Source of the DNA: Lichenibacterium dinghuense
Lineage (GTDB): Bacteria; Pseudomonadota; Alphaproteobacteria; Rhizobiales; Beijerinckiaceae
NCBI RefSeq assembly: GCF_021730615.1
Contig: NZ_JAJLMN010000001.1
Location: forward strand, 4,351,501 to 4,415,500
Length of the DNA stretch: 64,000 bases
Direction: 5' to 3'
Below are positions 55,530 through 63,613 of this stretch, one piece after another; the first letter of the stretch is position 1, and each line of letters begins with the position of its first letter. Position numbers and translations under genes: made by a program. The notes below the pieces were generated by a model. It saw nothing but the letters and a program-made list of their open reading frames with translations, was not told the DNA's origin and searched no databases.

Positions 55530-56246
55530 TCACATCATCCGGTCTAGGTCGTCCATGCTCGGACTGCCCACATGCTTGACGCCGTTGACGAAGAATACGG
55601 GGGTCGAGTCCACCGCGAAGGCGGACGCTGCCCGATCGCGCTCGGCATTGATCGAAGAATAGAGCGCCTGATCTTTCAGGCAGCCCTGGAAGGCGTCGTG
55701 CGCGATGCCGGCCTGCTTGGCCGTCTCCTCCAGCGCTGTGGCGGGCTTGTCCGTGAAAGCCCAGTCGTTCTGCTTGGCGAAGAGGAGGTCGAGGACCGCG
55801 TCCCGCTTCTCGGCCCCCGCACATCGCCCGAGCATGAAGGCCGCGGTTGACAGTGGGTCGAGCGGAAACTCGCGCAAAACGAAGCGGGCACGGCCGGTGT
55901 CGATGTACTTGGCCTTCAACGCTGGCCAGACGTCGGCATGGAAGGCCGCGCAATGGGTGCACGTCATGGATGCGTATTCAATGATCGTGATCGGGGCATC
56001 GTCTTTGCCGAGCCAAATATCGGGTAACGGCTGGCTCGACATCAGTTGACTCACATCGATGGGCCTCTCCGCCGCGTCGGTCGCCGGCGGCATCCCGACG
56101 CTGGCAATCAGAACGAGAGGGAGGAGGAGCGGTCGGACCGCGTGAGACAGGGTAGATCCGGATCTCGCCTCAGCGATCGGAAGGCGCCCCGCTCGCTCGA
56201 TACGAGCTTTGGGTGCGACAGACCCTCCGAGACCAAACAGCTTCAT
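55530..56246 (-). CDS. DsbA-family protein, exported
   Basis: A 238-residue thioredoxin-fold protein with a late signal or anchor (PLLLPLVLIASVGMPP at about 39-54), active site CTHC (96-99, MTCTHCAAFH) and cis-Pro loop DSTPVFFVNG. It belongs to the DsbA/Com1-type subgroup with CTHC. Its position between the YeiH transporter and cyclase suggests it folds or repairs the exported sulfur enzymes. A later start is possible; the first 35 residues are charged. Confidence 0.85.
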   Translation of the reverse strand: MKLFGLGGSVAPKARIERAGRLPIAEARSGSTLSHAVRPLLLPLVLIASVGMPPATDAAERPIDVSQLMSSQPLPDIWLGKDDAPITIIEYASMTCTHCAAFHADVWPALKAKYIDTGRARFVLREFPLDPLSTAAFMLGRCAGAEKRDAVLDLLFAKQNDWAFTDKPATALEETAKQAGIAHDAFQGCLKDQALYSSINAERDRAASAFAVDSTPVFFVNGVKHVGSPSMDDLDRMM

Positions 56247-56333
56247 GCTTTCATAAACTCCAGCTCAGTGCGTTTTGAAGATCGCGACATCCGGCTTGGG
56301 TGTCGCTCCGCCCGCGCCCTTTTCTGTCGCGGC

Positions 56334-57449
56334 TCAGGCGAGGCCGAGGATGCGGATCAGGCCGAGGCTCAGCGCGCCGAGGGCGGCAAGGGACAGCGTC
56401 ACGGCGCCGGTGACGCGCAGGCCGGCCCGGGCCACCACCCGGACGTCGACGCCGAGGCCGAGCGCCGCCATGGACAGGATGGTGAGCACGTTGGCGACGG
56501 TGGCCGTGGGGGCGAGGGCGGCGGCGGGCACGAGGCCGGCCGAGCGCAGGGTCGCGAAGGTCAGGAAGGCCAGAATGAAGGGCGGCACCATGCGGTGGAC
56601 CGGGACATGGCCGGGCTTCGGGCGGTCGCCGGCCGTCACGTTCGGGGCGGGCTCGTCGGGCTCGTCGCGCAGGCGGCTCGCCAGCATGGACAAAGCCAGC
56701 ACCACCGGCCCGAGCATCAGCACCCGCACCAGCTTCACCAGCGTGCCGATCTGCACCGCGGCGGGGCCGACCGGCGCGGCGGCGGCCAGCACCTGCGGCA
56801 CGGCGTAGACGGTGAGGCCGGCCAGCGCGCCGAAGCGGAGCTGGCTGAGGCCCAGAGCGGCGCCGAAGAACGGCAGGCCGAGGACGACGAGCACTCCGAG
56901 CACGGCCGTGAAGGCGATGGAGGCCGCGACGTCGTCGCCGTCGGCGCCGATGGTGGGCGCCACCGCCGCGATGGCGGAGTTGCCGCAGATGGAATTGCCG
57001 CAGGCGACCAGCACGGCCATGCGCTTCGGCAGGCCGAGCAGGCGGCAGATGCCGAAGCTCGTCGGGATGGCCAGCACCACCACGCCGGCGATGCCGAACA
57101 AGAGGCCAGGGCCGACCTCGGCCAGGGTGCGGAAGGAGATGGAGACGCCGAGCAGCGCGACCGCGATCTCCAGCATCTGCTTGGCGCCGAAGGTGATGCC
57201 GGAGCGGAACCGTGCGCCGGGCGTCCAGGCAGTGCGGACGGCGGTGCCGGCCAGGATGGCGAGCACGAGGGCTTCGAGCCAGGCGCGGCCGAACAGGTGG
57301 GCCTCGCCGGCCTCGAGCCCGTAGGCCGCGGCCGTGACGCCGGCGCAAAGGGCCAAGCCCGGCAGCACGCGGAGGGCGCCGCGGCCGACGCCGGCGAGCG
57401 GCAGGGGGCGGGCTCCGATCTGCTGCGGGATGAGGGGCTGGTCCGACAT
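56334..57449 (-). CDS. YeiH-family (UPF0324) putative sulfate/sulfite exporter
   Basis: A 371-residue membrane protein with about ten helices. Diagnostic: GAKQMLEIAVALLGVSIS and CGNSICGNSAIAAVAP (residues about 150-165) of the YeiH family. Family members are found beside sulfur or phosphonate genes and thought to move sulfate or sulfite. First gene of the run yeiH, dsbA-like, cyclase, membrane protein, sorA, sorB. An inverted-repeat-rich promoter region lies directly upstream. Confidence 0.88.
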   Translation of the reverse strand: MSDQPLIPQQIGARPLPLAGVGRGALRVLPGLALCAGVTAAAYGLEAGEAHLFGRAWLEALVLAILAGTAVRTAWTPGARFRSGITFGAKQMLEIAVALLGVSISFRTLAEVGPGLLFGIAGVVVLAIPTSFGICRLLGLPKRMAVLVACGNSICGNSAIAAVAPTIGADGDDVAASIAFTAVLGVLVVLGLPFFGAALGLSQLRFGALAGLTVYAVPQVLAAAAPVGPAAVQIGTLVKLVRVLMLGPVVLALSMLASRLRDEPDEPAPNVTAGDRPKPGHVPVHRMVPPFILAFLTFATLRSAGLVPAAALAPTATVANVLTILSMAALGLGVDVRVVARAGLRVTGAVTLSLAALGALSLGLIRILGLA

Positions 57450-57521
57450 GGCGTCCTCGCTGTCTCGATGACGGCACTGTCGGCCCGCGGGACCGTTCGA
57501 TCCAACACAGGATGACGAACG

Positions 57522-57603
57522 GAACGATCGATGTGGGCGATGATTTTCGCGCCTTCACGACCGTAGCCTTCAAAGCCAGTTACATCGATTTCATCGATCG
57601 TTC
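57522..57603. promoter_or_regulatory. 12-bp inverted repeat upstream of yeiH
   Basis: GAACGATCGATG at 57522-57533 and its exact reverse complement CATCGATCGTTC at 57592-57603 are separated by 58 bp. A second CATCGAT lies just before the right arm and a further GGAACGATGG lies at 57622-57631. Repeated half-sites at this distance suggest a looping regulator or a LysR-type multi-site promoter controlling yeiH (minus) and the small gene at 57749 (plus). Confidence 0.55.
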
Positions 57604-57748
57604 TGAGCAGAAACGACGGTTGGAACGATGGACGGCCCAGTGTCACATCAACGTCATGTTCGGTGGATGAGCCGCCGACTGCTCGGGACCAGAGGACGAC
57701 CGACATGGTCAGATCCGATGCGAACCGAGATGGAAGAAAGATGTGAAC

Positions 57749-57937
57749 ATGACGACGTTCAAGATCGCCGCCGCTGCCGCTTTGGTCCTCCTGCCTCTCG
57801 CTGCCATGCCGATGCCGGCGTTCGCTGCCTCGGCCCATAACTCTCAGCTCGGTGCCGACGGCCCCGTGTCGAACAACGCTGCACCGACCGGGATGGCGGC
57901 TCGTGCGAAAGCCATGCGGCAGAACAAGGTTCGCTGA
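57749..57937 (+). CDS. small exported peptide, unknown
   Basis: A 62-residue product: signal peptide TTFKIAAAAALVLLPLAAMP..AFA and a mature part of about 35 residues without Cys, ending MRQNKVR. A GTG two codons upstream (57743) is a possible alternative with better spacing from GGAAG. The short mature sequence gives no function. Between the yeiH promoter region and the convergent end of the oxidase operon. Confidence 0.55.
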   Translation: MTTFKIAAAAALVLLPLAAMPMPAFAASAHNSQLGADGPVSNNAAPTGMAARAKAMRQNKVR

Positions 57938-58072
57938 TCGTGCGACCGGGCCGGGGCATCGGCGCTCCGGCCCGAACCATCTGCGACCCGCCCTCGGGCG
58001 GATCGCTTGATCGCGACACGACGGCACGCGACGCGATATCGGGCATCTCGCTGCTGATCCGAGGGACAGCCC

Positions 58073-58735
58073 TTAAGCGGCACATTGGCCCGTGTCGCCC
58101 GGCCGCCGAACCGTCGTGGATCCGCCCAGGCCGAGCAGCACCCAGGCGGCGGCGAGCTGGAGCGGCATGCCGGCCAGCAGCATGACGAAACCCGCCCACT
58201 TCTGGTCGACGAGCGGCGGCACGTCCCAGCGGCAGATCACGTCGAGATAGGGCGTGTAGATGACGGCGGGCGCCATCATCCAGACCGCCGCCACGACGGT
58301 CATCGGCAGCGTCCCGATCCAGACCAGCAGCGCGACGCGCCAGTCGGCGCGGAGGCGTCGTGTCGCCGGCATCACCTGTGCCCAGATCATCAGGCCCGTC
58401 AGCAGTTCCAGCGCGCCGAGCGGTGCGGCATAGAGGGCTCCGGCCAGCGTCGGGTTCAGGAGGCCGGGCAGGCTCACCGCCGCGCTGAGCGCCCCGAAGG
58501 CCGCGAGCGCGGCGATCGGATCGAACAGGACGGCCGCGGCGACCGCCGCCGCGCCGTGCGGCCGCGGCAATGCCGCGAGTAGCAGCGGCGGCGCGAGCTG
58601 GTTCAGCGCCATCAAGGCGGCCGTGTAGCTCGCCATGGAGGCCAGGGGATCGCGCAGGCCGGCCGCTGCCGTGGCAGCGACGGCCAAGCCCGCGAGGCCG
58701 GCCGAGAGCCGCAAAGCCGAGCCCTCACGCGCCAT
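58073..58735 (-). CDS. CtaG-like cytochrome c oxidase assembly protein (caa3 type)
   Basis: A 220-residue membrane protein with six helices of the caa3_CtaG family: ALNQLAPPLLLAALP in helix 2, TGLMIWAQVMPATRRL, and MTVVAAVWMMAPAVIYTPY, with conserved Met residues. The group assists copper delivery to the oxidase. Last gene of the thiosulfate/oxidase operon; its start overlaps the end of the Sco gene by 11 bp. Confidence 0.85.
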   Translation of the reverse strand: MAREGSALRLSAGLAGLAVAATAAAGLRDPLASMASYTAALMALNQLAPPLLLAALPRPHGAAAVAAAVLFDPIAALAAFGALSAAVSLPGLLNPTLAGALYAAPLGALELLTGLMIWAQVMPATRRLRADWRVALLVWIGTLPMTVVAAVWMMAPAVIYTPYLDVICRWDVPPLVDQKWAGFVMLLAGMPLQLAAAWVLLGLGGSTTVRRPGDTGQCAA

Positions 58736-59336
58736 GGATCAGCCCTTCGACGTCGCGCGCGAGGGCGGCAGGGTCCGCCGACTGGGAGAAACCATAGCGC
58801 AGCCTCGCCCGCCCGTCCGGCCCCACGGCGGTCACCACGGACGAATGGTCGAGGTAAGCGCCGCTTTCCGCGCTGCGCCATGTCACGCCCCAGGCCCTCG
58901 CCGCGGCGGCGAGCGCCGCTTCGTCGGGAACCAGCCCCACGAAGGGGGCGCCCGCCGCGGGGGCGAAGCTCGCGAGGTAGTCGGCGAGAAGCGGGCCGGT
59001 GTCACGCCGCGGGTCGAGCGTCACGAAGACGACGCGCACACGCCCCGCATCGGGCCCGAGGCGGCCCACGGCGTCCCGAAGGTCGGCCAGCGTCGAGGGG
59101 CACACGTCCGGGCAGTGGGTGTAGCCGAAGTATACCAGCACCACGCGCCCGCGTTCCGCCCCGATATCGAAGGGCCGCCCGTCCGTGCCGGGCAGGGCGA
59201 GCGGCAGGCGTGGGTCGCCCGGCACCGGCGAGCCCGCAGTCGCCGGAGCCGACCCCCGCAAAGCCCAGGGCAGCGCGGCGGCGAGCGCGATCAGCGGTGC
59301 CGACCGCAGCAGCCAGCGCCGGCCGACGGCCTTCAC
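58725..59336 (-). CDS. Sco1/SenC-type copper chaperone
   Basis: A 203-residue exported thioredoxin-fold protein that loads copper into the CuA site of oxidase subunit II. The copper ligands are C75 and C79 (YTHCPDVCP) and H164 (LDHSSVV). Signal or anchor at about 8-28. The GTG start overlaps the subunit I stop. Placed directly after the oxidase genes, as expected for a dedicated assembly factor. Confidence 0.93.
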   Translation of the reverse strand: MKAVGRRWLLRSAPLIALAAALPWALRGSAPATAGSPVPGDPRLPLALPGTDGRPFDIGAERGRVVLVYFGYTHCPDVCPSTLADLRDAVGRLGPDAGRVRVVFVTLDPRRDTGPLLADYLASFAPAAGAPFVGLVPDEAALAAAARAWGVTWRSAESGAYLDHSSVVTAVGPDGRARLRYGFSQSADPAALARDVEGLIHGA

Positions 59337-61078
59337 CAGACCGACCAGCCCTGCGCGCGCGTGATGTTGTGCACGAAAGGCCAGAAGATCGGCACGTAGG
59401 CGGCCGCGGTGGCGACAGCCGTGAAGGCCGTGATGAGGCCGAGGTGCTCCAGCGCCTTGGCGAGCGGCGACAGGTGGCGGTGCGCCACGATGCCGATGGG
59501 CTCGCCGCCGTCGAGCGCGTAACTCTCCGCGCCGCCGAAGGCCTGGGCGAAGGGGATCGGCACCGGCGTGGACAGGCGTCGCGTGAAGAGGCTTCCGAGG
59601 AACACGACGTAGAAGCAGAACGTCGCGAGCCACAACACGACGCCGCCCACCGCCACCATCGTCAGCGGGAAATGGGCGTCCCCGTAGAGCCGGTCGTAGA
59701 CCGTCTGCGGCAGGTACGACACCCAGGCGCGGCGCGGCACGCCATGCAGGCCCGCCCAATGCATGCCGAGTGCGAAGACCGACATGCCGCCGAACCAGAG
59801 CCACGCCGCCGCGAGCGCCAGGCGACGGCTGAGCAACCGGCGACCGGTGAGATGCGGCATCATCCAGAAGGCCACGCCCATGAAGGTGAGGGCCGAGGCG
59901 GTGCCGACCGTGATGTGGAAGTGCCCGGGGATCCACGTCGTGTTGTGGACGATGTTGTTGAGCTCCCAGCTGCCGTTCACGATCCCGGTCGCGCCGCCGA
60001 AGATGAACGTCACCATCGCGAGCACCTGGGCGGCCACGCTCGGGTTGCGCCACGGCAACGCGGTGAACCAGCCGAGCACGCCGCGCCCGCCGGCGAGACG
60101 GCCCGAATATTCGAGGCTGAGGCCGATCGTGAAGGCGGTGATGAGGCTCGGCAACGCCACCGACAGCGTCAGCGCGGTGAGGATCCCGCGCCATACGGGC
60201 GAGAAGCCGGGGTCGGTGAACTGATGGTGGGAGCCGACCGGCAGGGAGAAGACCAGCAGCAACGCGAAGGTCAGCCGCGCCATGGGGTCGGACACGAGCT
60301 TGCCGCCGCACTGCTTCGACAGCAGGCCGTACCAGGACACGTAGGCGGGCATGAGCCAGAAGTAGACGATGGGGTGGCCCGTCCACCAGAACAGGGTGCG
60401 GCCCACGATGGGGTCGATCGTGTCGACGAGGCCGGCCGACCAGGGGTCGAGCTGGACGATGAGCTCGATCGCCGCTCCCCCGCCTGCGAGGCCCCACATC
60501 AGCATGGTGGTCGTGCTCATATAGGTCACGAGCGGCGTCACCTCGCCCGGGCGGCGGCCCTTCCAGCGCGCGCGCATGTCGAGCAGGATGGGCAGTGGCA
60601 GCAGGCTGCCCAGCACCACGAGCGTCATTCCGAAGTAGAAGAAGGGGCTTCCCTTCAGCGGCGGGTAGAAGGTCCACAGCACGCTCGAGGAATTGTCGAA
60701 CATGGCGTAGAGCAGCATCAGCGTGCCCGCGGCCATGAGGCCGAAGCAGGACCGCCACAGCAGCATGTTGGGCGCGAGCCCGAGCTCCCGCGCCGGCAGG
60801 TAGACCAGCAGCCCGCAGGTCACGAAGAAGGTGAAGATATAGGCGTTCAGCACGCCGTGGATGGTCAGCCCCTGGTAGTAGGTCTGAAGCACCGGGGCGA
60901 GGGCCGGATAGGCGTTGATCCCGCCGTAGTTGAGGGCCTGCAGCGGGCCGATGGCGGCGCCGATCATCAGGGCCGAGAAGCCCCAGACCAGGAAGGCCAG
61001 CATGGTGCGGCGCTGCGCCGCCAGGGCGTCGCCGGCCGGGCGGGACAGGGCGCCGGTGGGCGCGAGGGCGATGCTCAT
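59333..61078 (-). CDS. haem-copper oxidase subunit I, B-type (ba3-like)
   Basis: A 581-residue catalytic subunit with 13-14 helices. Haem ligand in QGLTIHGVLNAYIF, CuB site with the His-Tyr pair in WWTGHPIVYFWL, SLPVGSHHQFTDPG, and the high-spin/low-spin haem ligands in TTWIPGHFHITVG. The absence of the A-family D- and E-channel motifs and the sequence around helix VI place it in the B family (ba3-type), generally of high oxygen affinity. It is followed by Sco, and preceded by subunit II, in one operon with the thiosulfate dehydrogenase genes. Confidence 0.92.
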   Translation of the reverse strand: MSIALAPTGALSRPAGDALAAQRRTMLAFLVWGFSALMIGAAIGPLQALNYGGINAYPALAPVLQTYYQGLTIHGVLNAYIFTFFVTCGLLVYLPARELGLAPNMLLWRSCFGLMAAGTLMLLYAMFDNSSSVLWTFYPPLKGSPFFYFGMTLVVLGSLLPLPILLDMRARWKGRRPGEVTPLVTYMSTTTMLMWGLAGGGAAIELIVQLDPWSAGLVDTIDPIVGRTLFWWTGHPIVYFWLMPAYVSWYGLLSKQCGGKLVSDPMARLTFALLLVFSLPVGSHHQFTDPGFSPVWRGILTALTLSVALPSLITAFTIGLSLEYSGRLAGGRGVLGWFTALPWRNPSVAAQVLAMVTFIFGGATGIVNGSWELNNIVHNTTWIPGHFHITVGTASALTFMGVAFWMMPHLTGRRLLSRRLALAAAWLWFGGMSVFALGMHWAGLHGVPRRAWVSYLPQTVYDRLYGDAHFPLTMVAVGGVVLWLATFCFYVVFLGSLFTRRLSTPVPIPFAQAFGGAESYALDGGEPIGIVAHRHLSPLAKALEHLGLITAFTAVATAAAYVPIFWPFVHNITRAQGWSVW

Positions 61079-61094
61079 GAGGGGCTCTCGATGC

Positions 61095-61637
61095 TCACGC
61101 GGGGCTCTTGGGGTCGACGATGATGCGGCCCAGCATGGCCTGGTGCTCGATGCCGCAATATTCGTTGCACACGATGTCGAGCGTGCCCGCGTGCTTGAAC
61201 GTGTAGGTCACCTCGCCCGTGATGCCGGGCACCGCGGTGACGTTGATAGTGGTGCCCTTGACCTCGAAGCCGTGCAGCACGTCGATCGACGTGACATAGA
61301 ACGTCACGGTCGCCCCCTCCGGGACGTGGAGCGGGCTCGGCGTCCAACCCCACATGTGGGCGACCATATGGACCGCATAGCTGTTCGGCCCCGTCCTGAC
61401 GAGGCCCGCGTCGGCGGCCGGGACGACGCCCGGCGCCGGTCCGCCGAGCGCCGTCGGGTCGGACCGGTAGGCGGCCGTGCGGACCACGACGCCGTAGTCG
61501 TAGACCACGAAATACATCGTGCAGGCCAGGATGCCCATCAGCATCACAAGGGTCACGAAGACCCAGGCGCGCTCGTGGCGCTCGGCGGCCTTGTGGAAAG
61601 CGTCCTCGAAACCGGGACGCCCGGCGACGTCGCTCAT
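61095..61637 (-). CDS. haem-copper oxidase subunit II, CuA type (ba3-like)
   Basis: A 180-residue subunit with a single N-terminal membrane helix (about 25-48) and a periplasmic cupredoxin domain. The binuclear CuA site is complete: H122 (VLHGFEV), C157 and C161 (CNEYCGIEH), H165 and M168. A single membrane anchor instead of two is typical of ba3 oxidases. It receives electrons from cytochrome c, here probably the dihaem cytochrome encoded upstream. Confidence 0.92.
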   Translation of the reverse strand: MSDVAGRPGFEDAFHKAAERHERAWVFVTLVMLMGILACTMYFVVYDYGVVVRTAAYRSDPTALGGPAPGVVPAADAGLVRTGPNSYAVHMVAHMWGWTPSPLHVPEGATVTFYVTSIDVLHGFEVKGTTINVTAVPGITGEVTYTFKHAGTLDIVCNEYCGIEHQAMLGRIIVDPKSPA

Positions 61638-61647
61638 CGTCGCTTCC

Positions 61648-61806
61648 TCAGCTGCGGGCTTGGAAAACGGCGGCGGTGAGCCACCAGATGACCGTGATGG
61701 CGAAGACGAGGAAGCCCGCTACGACCCATGTCCCGGTCGGCCGCACGGGCCGCTCGTCCACCGAGCCGACTGTCTCGTCGGTCTGCGCGATTCCGCCCTC
61801 CGCCAT
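61648..61806 (-). CDS. small one-helix protein of the oxidase operon (subunit IIa/CbaD-like)
   Basis: A 52-residue protein with one helix, TGTWVVAGFLVFAITVIWWL, and a short hydrophilic N-terminus. Position just before subunit II and size match the CbaD/subunit IIa of ba3-type oxidases, which replaces the second helix missing from subunit II. The ATG overlaps the stop of the tsdA-like gene (TGATG). Confidence 0.75.
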   Translation of the reverse strand: MAEGGIAQTDETVGSVDERPVRPTGTWVVAGFLVFAITVIWWLTAAVFQARS

Positions 61807-62783
61807 CACTTTTCCTCCCCGGCCGGCGCTGGCGCGCTCGCGGCAGGCGGCACGGTGCCGGCGGGCGGCGTGACGGCGGGGTCGCCCAGCACGGCGCCAT
61901 TGACGGTCCGCCCGTACATCGAGGTCGGGGTGTCGTGGAACTTCATGCGGGTCTCCTGGACGTCGCCGGTGAAGCGCGGGTCTTGCGGGCGCACCTGGCT
62001 GTCCATGTAGGTTGCGACGTCCCAGGCCTCCTGGTCGCTGAGCGAGCCGGCCAGGCCGAGCGGCATGTTGGCATGGATGAACTCGGCAGCGTTTTTGACC
62101 GAGCCCATGCCGGCGCCCCAGTTGAAGGAGCGCGGCCCCCACAGCGGCGGGAAGGCGATTTTGCCGCCCGAGGACTGGCCCTGGCCGTCCGGGCCGTGGC
62201 AGGACGCGCAGTGCTGGGCGTAGACCTGCCCGCCGCGCGCGAAGTCGGCCGGCAGCGGCGGCTTCGGCAGCTCGGGAAAGCCGCGGCCGGGCGCCTTCTC
62301 GTCCACCGGCAGCCCCTTGGCGAGGAAGTAAGAGTAGCTTTCGAGCGCCACCAGCACGGGGTCGCCGAGCGGAGGGACCTTGCCGTTCATGCTGTAGCGG
62401 AAGCAGCCCTGGAGCCGCTCCTCGAAGGAGTTCACGTGGCCGTTCTTGGCCCGGTAGGCCGGATAGGCCGTGTAGGCGGGACCCATCGGGGCCGAACCGG
62501 CGAGGCGCCCGGCCGCGAGGTGGCAGTTGCTGCAGCGGAGGTCGTTGCCGACGTAATGGGCCGCGTAGGTGCCGGGCTCACGGAAGATCTTCTGGCCGAG
62601 CCGGACCTCGTCGCCGAACTTGCCTTCGGGGATGGCGCTGTCGGGGGGCGGCTCGTAGGACTTGGCGGCCGGCTTCGCGTCGCCGCCGGACCACGGCAGC
62701 CCCCAGCCACCGACCAGCGTCGCCAGAGCGGCGATCGCCGCCAGGCTCGCGGCGGTCCCGGCCAGGGCGGGTGCTGTCCTCAT
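61806..62783 (-). CDS. tsdA: dihaem cytochrome c, thiosulfate dehydrogenase-like (TsdA)
   Basis: A 325-residue exported cytochrome with haem motifs CSNCH (84-88) and CASCH (192-196). The surrounding sequence has the TsdA layout: YVGNDLRCSNCH, then AYPAYRAKNG, FEERLQGCFRYSMNG, FPPLWGPRSFNWGAGM and ANMPLG. In TsdA an axial Cys about 40 residues after the first haem His gives the rare His/Cys ligation; C127 (39 after H88) fits exactly. Such enzymes couple two thiosulfates to tetrathionate. The ATG overlaps the stop of the upstream gene, and its stop overlaps the oxidase small-subunit ATG. Family assignment is from recalled motif layout. Confidence 0.82.
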   Translation of the reverse strand: MRTAPALAGTAASLAAIAALATLVGGWGLPWSGGDAKPAAKSYEPPPDSAIPEGKFGDEVRLGQKIFREPGTYAAHYVGNDLRCSNCHLAAGRLAGSAPMGPAYTAYPAYRAKNGHVNSFEERLQGCFRYSMNGKVPPLGDPVLVALESYSYFLAKGLPVDEKAPGRGFPELPKPPLPADFARGGQVYAQHCASCHGPDGQGQSSGGKIAFPPLWGPRSFNWGAGMGSVKNAAEFIHANMPLGLAGSLSDQEAWDVATYMDSQVRPQDPRFTGDVQETRMKFHDTPTSMYGRTVNGAVLGDPAVTPPAGTVPPAASAPAPAGEEK

Positions 62784-63487
62784 GGCTTGCGTCCCTCCTT
62801 CGGCAGCGACGCCGCATAGTCCGCCACGGCGCGCATGTCGGGCGTGTCGAGCCGCCCGGCGATCGCCCGCATGTACTGTCCCTTGGGGTCGCGATCCGCC
62901 CCGCTGTGCCAGCGCTGGAGCTGGTCCATGATGTAGGCCGCGGACTGCCCCGCCAGCCGCGGCGAGAAGCTCCCCACCCCGAGCCCGTCCGTGCCGTGGC
63001 ACTGCGAGCAGGACAGCAGCCCCTTGTCGGGCGCGCCGTTGAGGAACAGCGTCCGCCCACGGTCGAGGGCCGCCGCGGCGACCGGGAGCGGATCGGGGTT
63101 CGGCGGCACGGGCAGGCTCGCGTAATAGTCGGCCACCTCCCGGCGCTCGGCAGGGGTGAGCGCCGCCGCATAGGACGACATGACGTAGTTGTGGCGCGCG
63201 CCGGAGGCGAAGTAGCCGAGCTGCTCGTGGATGTAATAGGCCGAGAGCCCCGCCAGACGCGGAATGCCGACGTCGGGCTGGCCGGCGCCGTCCTGCCCGT
63301 GGCACGACGAGCAGGCGGCCCGCCCCGCCACCGTGCTGTGCGCCGCGATGGCGGCCCCGGCCGCGACCGTGGCTTCGTCGGCCCGGGCCGTTCCCCCCGG
63401 CATGGACCAAGCGGCCACGACCAGCGCCACCCACGCCTTACCCGCCGCAGCCGAAGATCCGCGATGGCGCCGCCCGTCGACCTTCAA
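62780..63487 (-). CDS. tsdB: dihaem cytochrome c4-like protein (TsdB-like)
   Basis: A 235-residue exported cytochrome with two CxxCH motifs, CSSCH and CSQCH, each in a cytochrome c4 half (IPRLAGLSAYYIHEQLGYFASG and SPRLAGQSAAYIMDQLQRWHSG repeat the same pattern). In tsdBA pairs, TsdB is the dihaem acceptor beside TsdA. It starts from a TTG at 63487 with a run of G (GGGGGGTG) upstream; the longer frame to 63589 has no signal-like start. First gene of the operon; overlaps tsdA by 4 bp. Confidence 0.8.
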   Translation of the reverse strand: MKVDGRRHRGSSAAAGKAWVALVVAAWSMPGGTARADEATVAAGAAIAAHSTVAGRAACSSCHGQDGAGQPDVGIPRLAGLSAYYIHEQLGYFASGARHNYVMSSYAAALTPAERREVADYYASLPVPPNPDPLPVAAAALDRGRTLFLNGAPDKGLLSCSQCHGTDGLGVGSFSPRLAGQSAAYIMDQLQRWHSGADRDPKGQYMRAIAGRLDTPDMRAVADYAASLPKEGRKP

Positions 63488-63599
63488 CGCCCACCCCCCA
63501 TTTGAACTGCCGAAAACGGGCGCCGAACGCCCGACATGGCGGGATCTCGGCGCTTCACGACAGTGAGCCGGCGCTCCGCATCGGTCCAATCGTTTGATC

Positions 63600-63610
63600 G
63601 GAACGGTTCC
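63600..63610. promoter_or_regulatory. palindrome GGAACGGTTCC upstream of the tsdB operon
   Basis: A perfect 11-bp palindrome 113 bp before the tsdB start and 3 bp beyond the stop of the short LysR-type gene, preceded by TTTGATC. The GATCGGAACG sequence here is also found at about 51675-51687, and GGAACG sites are repeated upstream of yeiH. A likely regulator site of the sulfur region, not a known consensus. Confidence 0.4.
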
Positions 63611-63613
63611 ATC

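Noticed and set aside
58880-61123. Long plus-strand frame opposite the oxidase genes
   Set aside because: Antisense shadow of subunit I and Sco; no domain.
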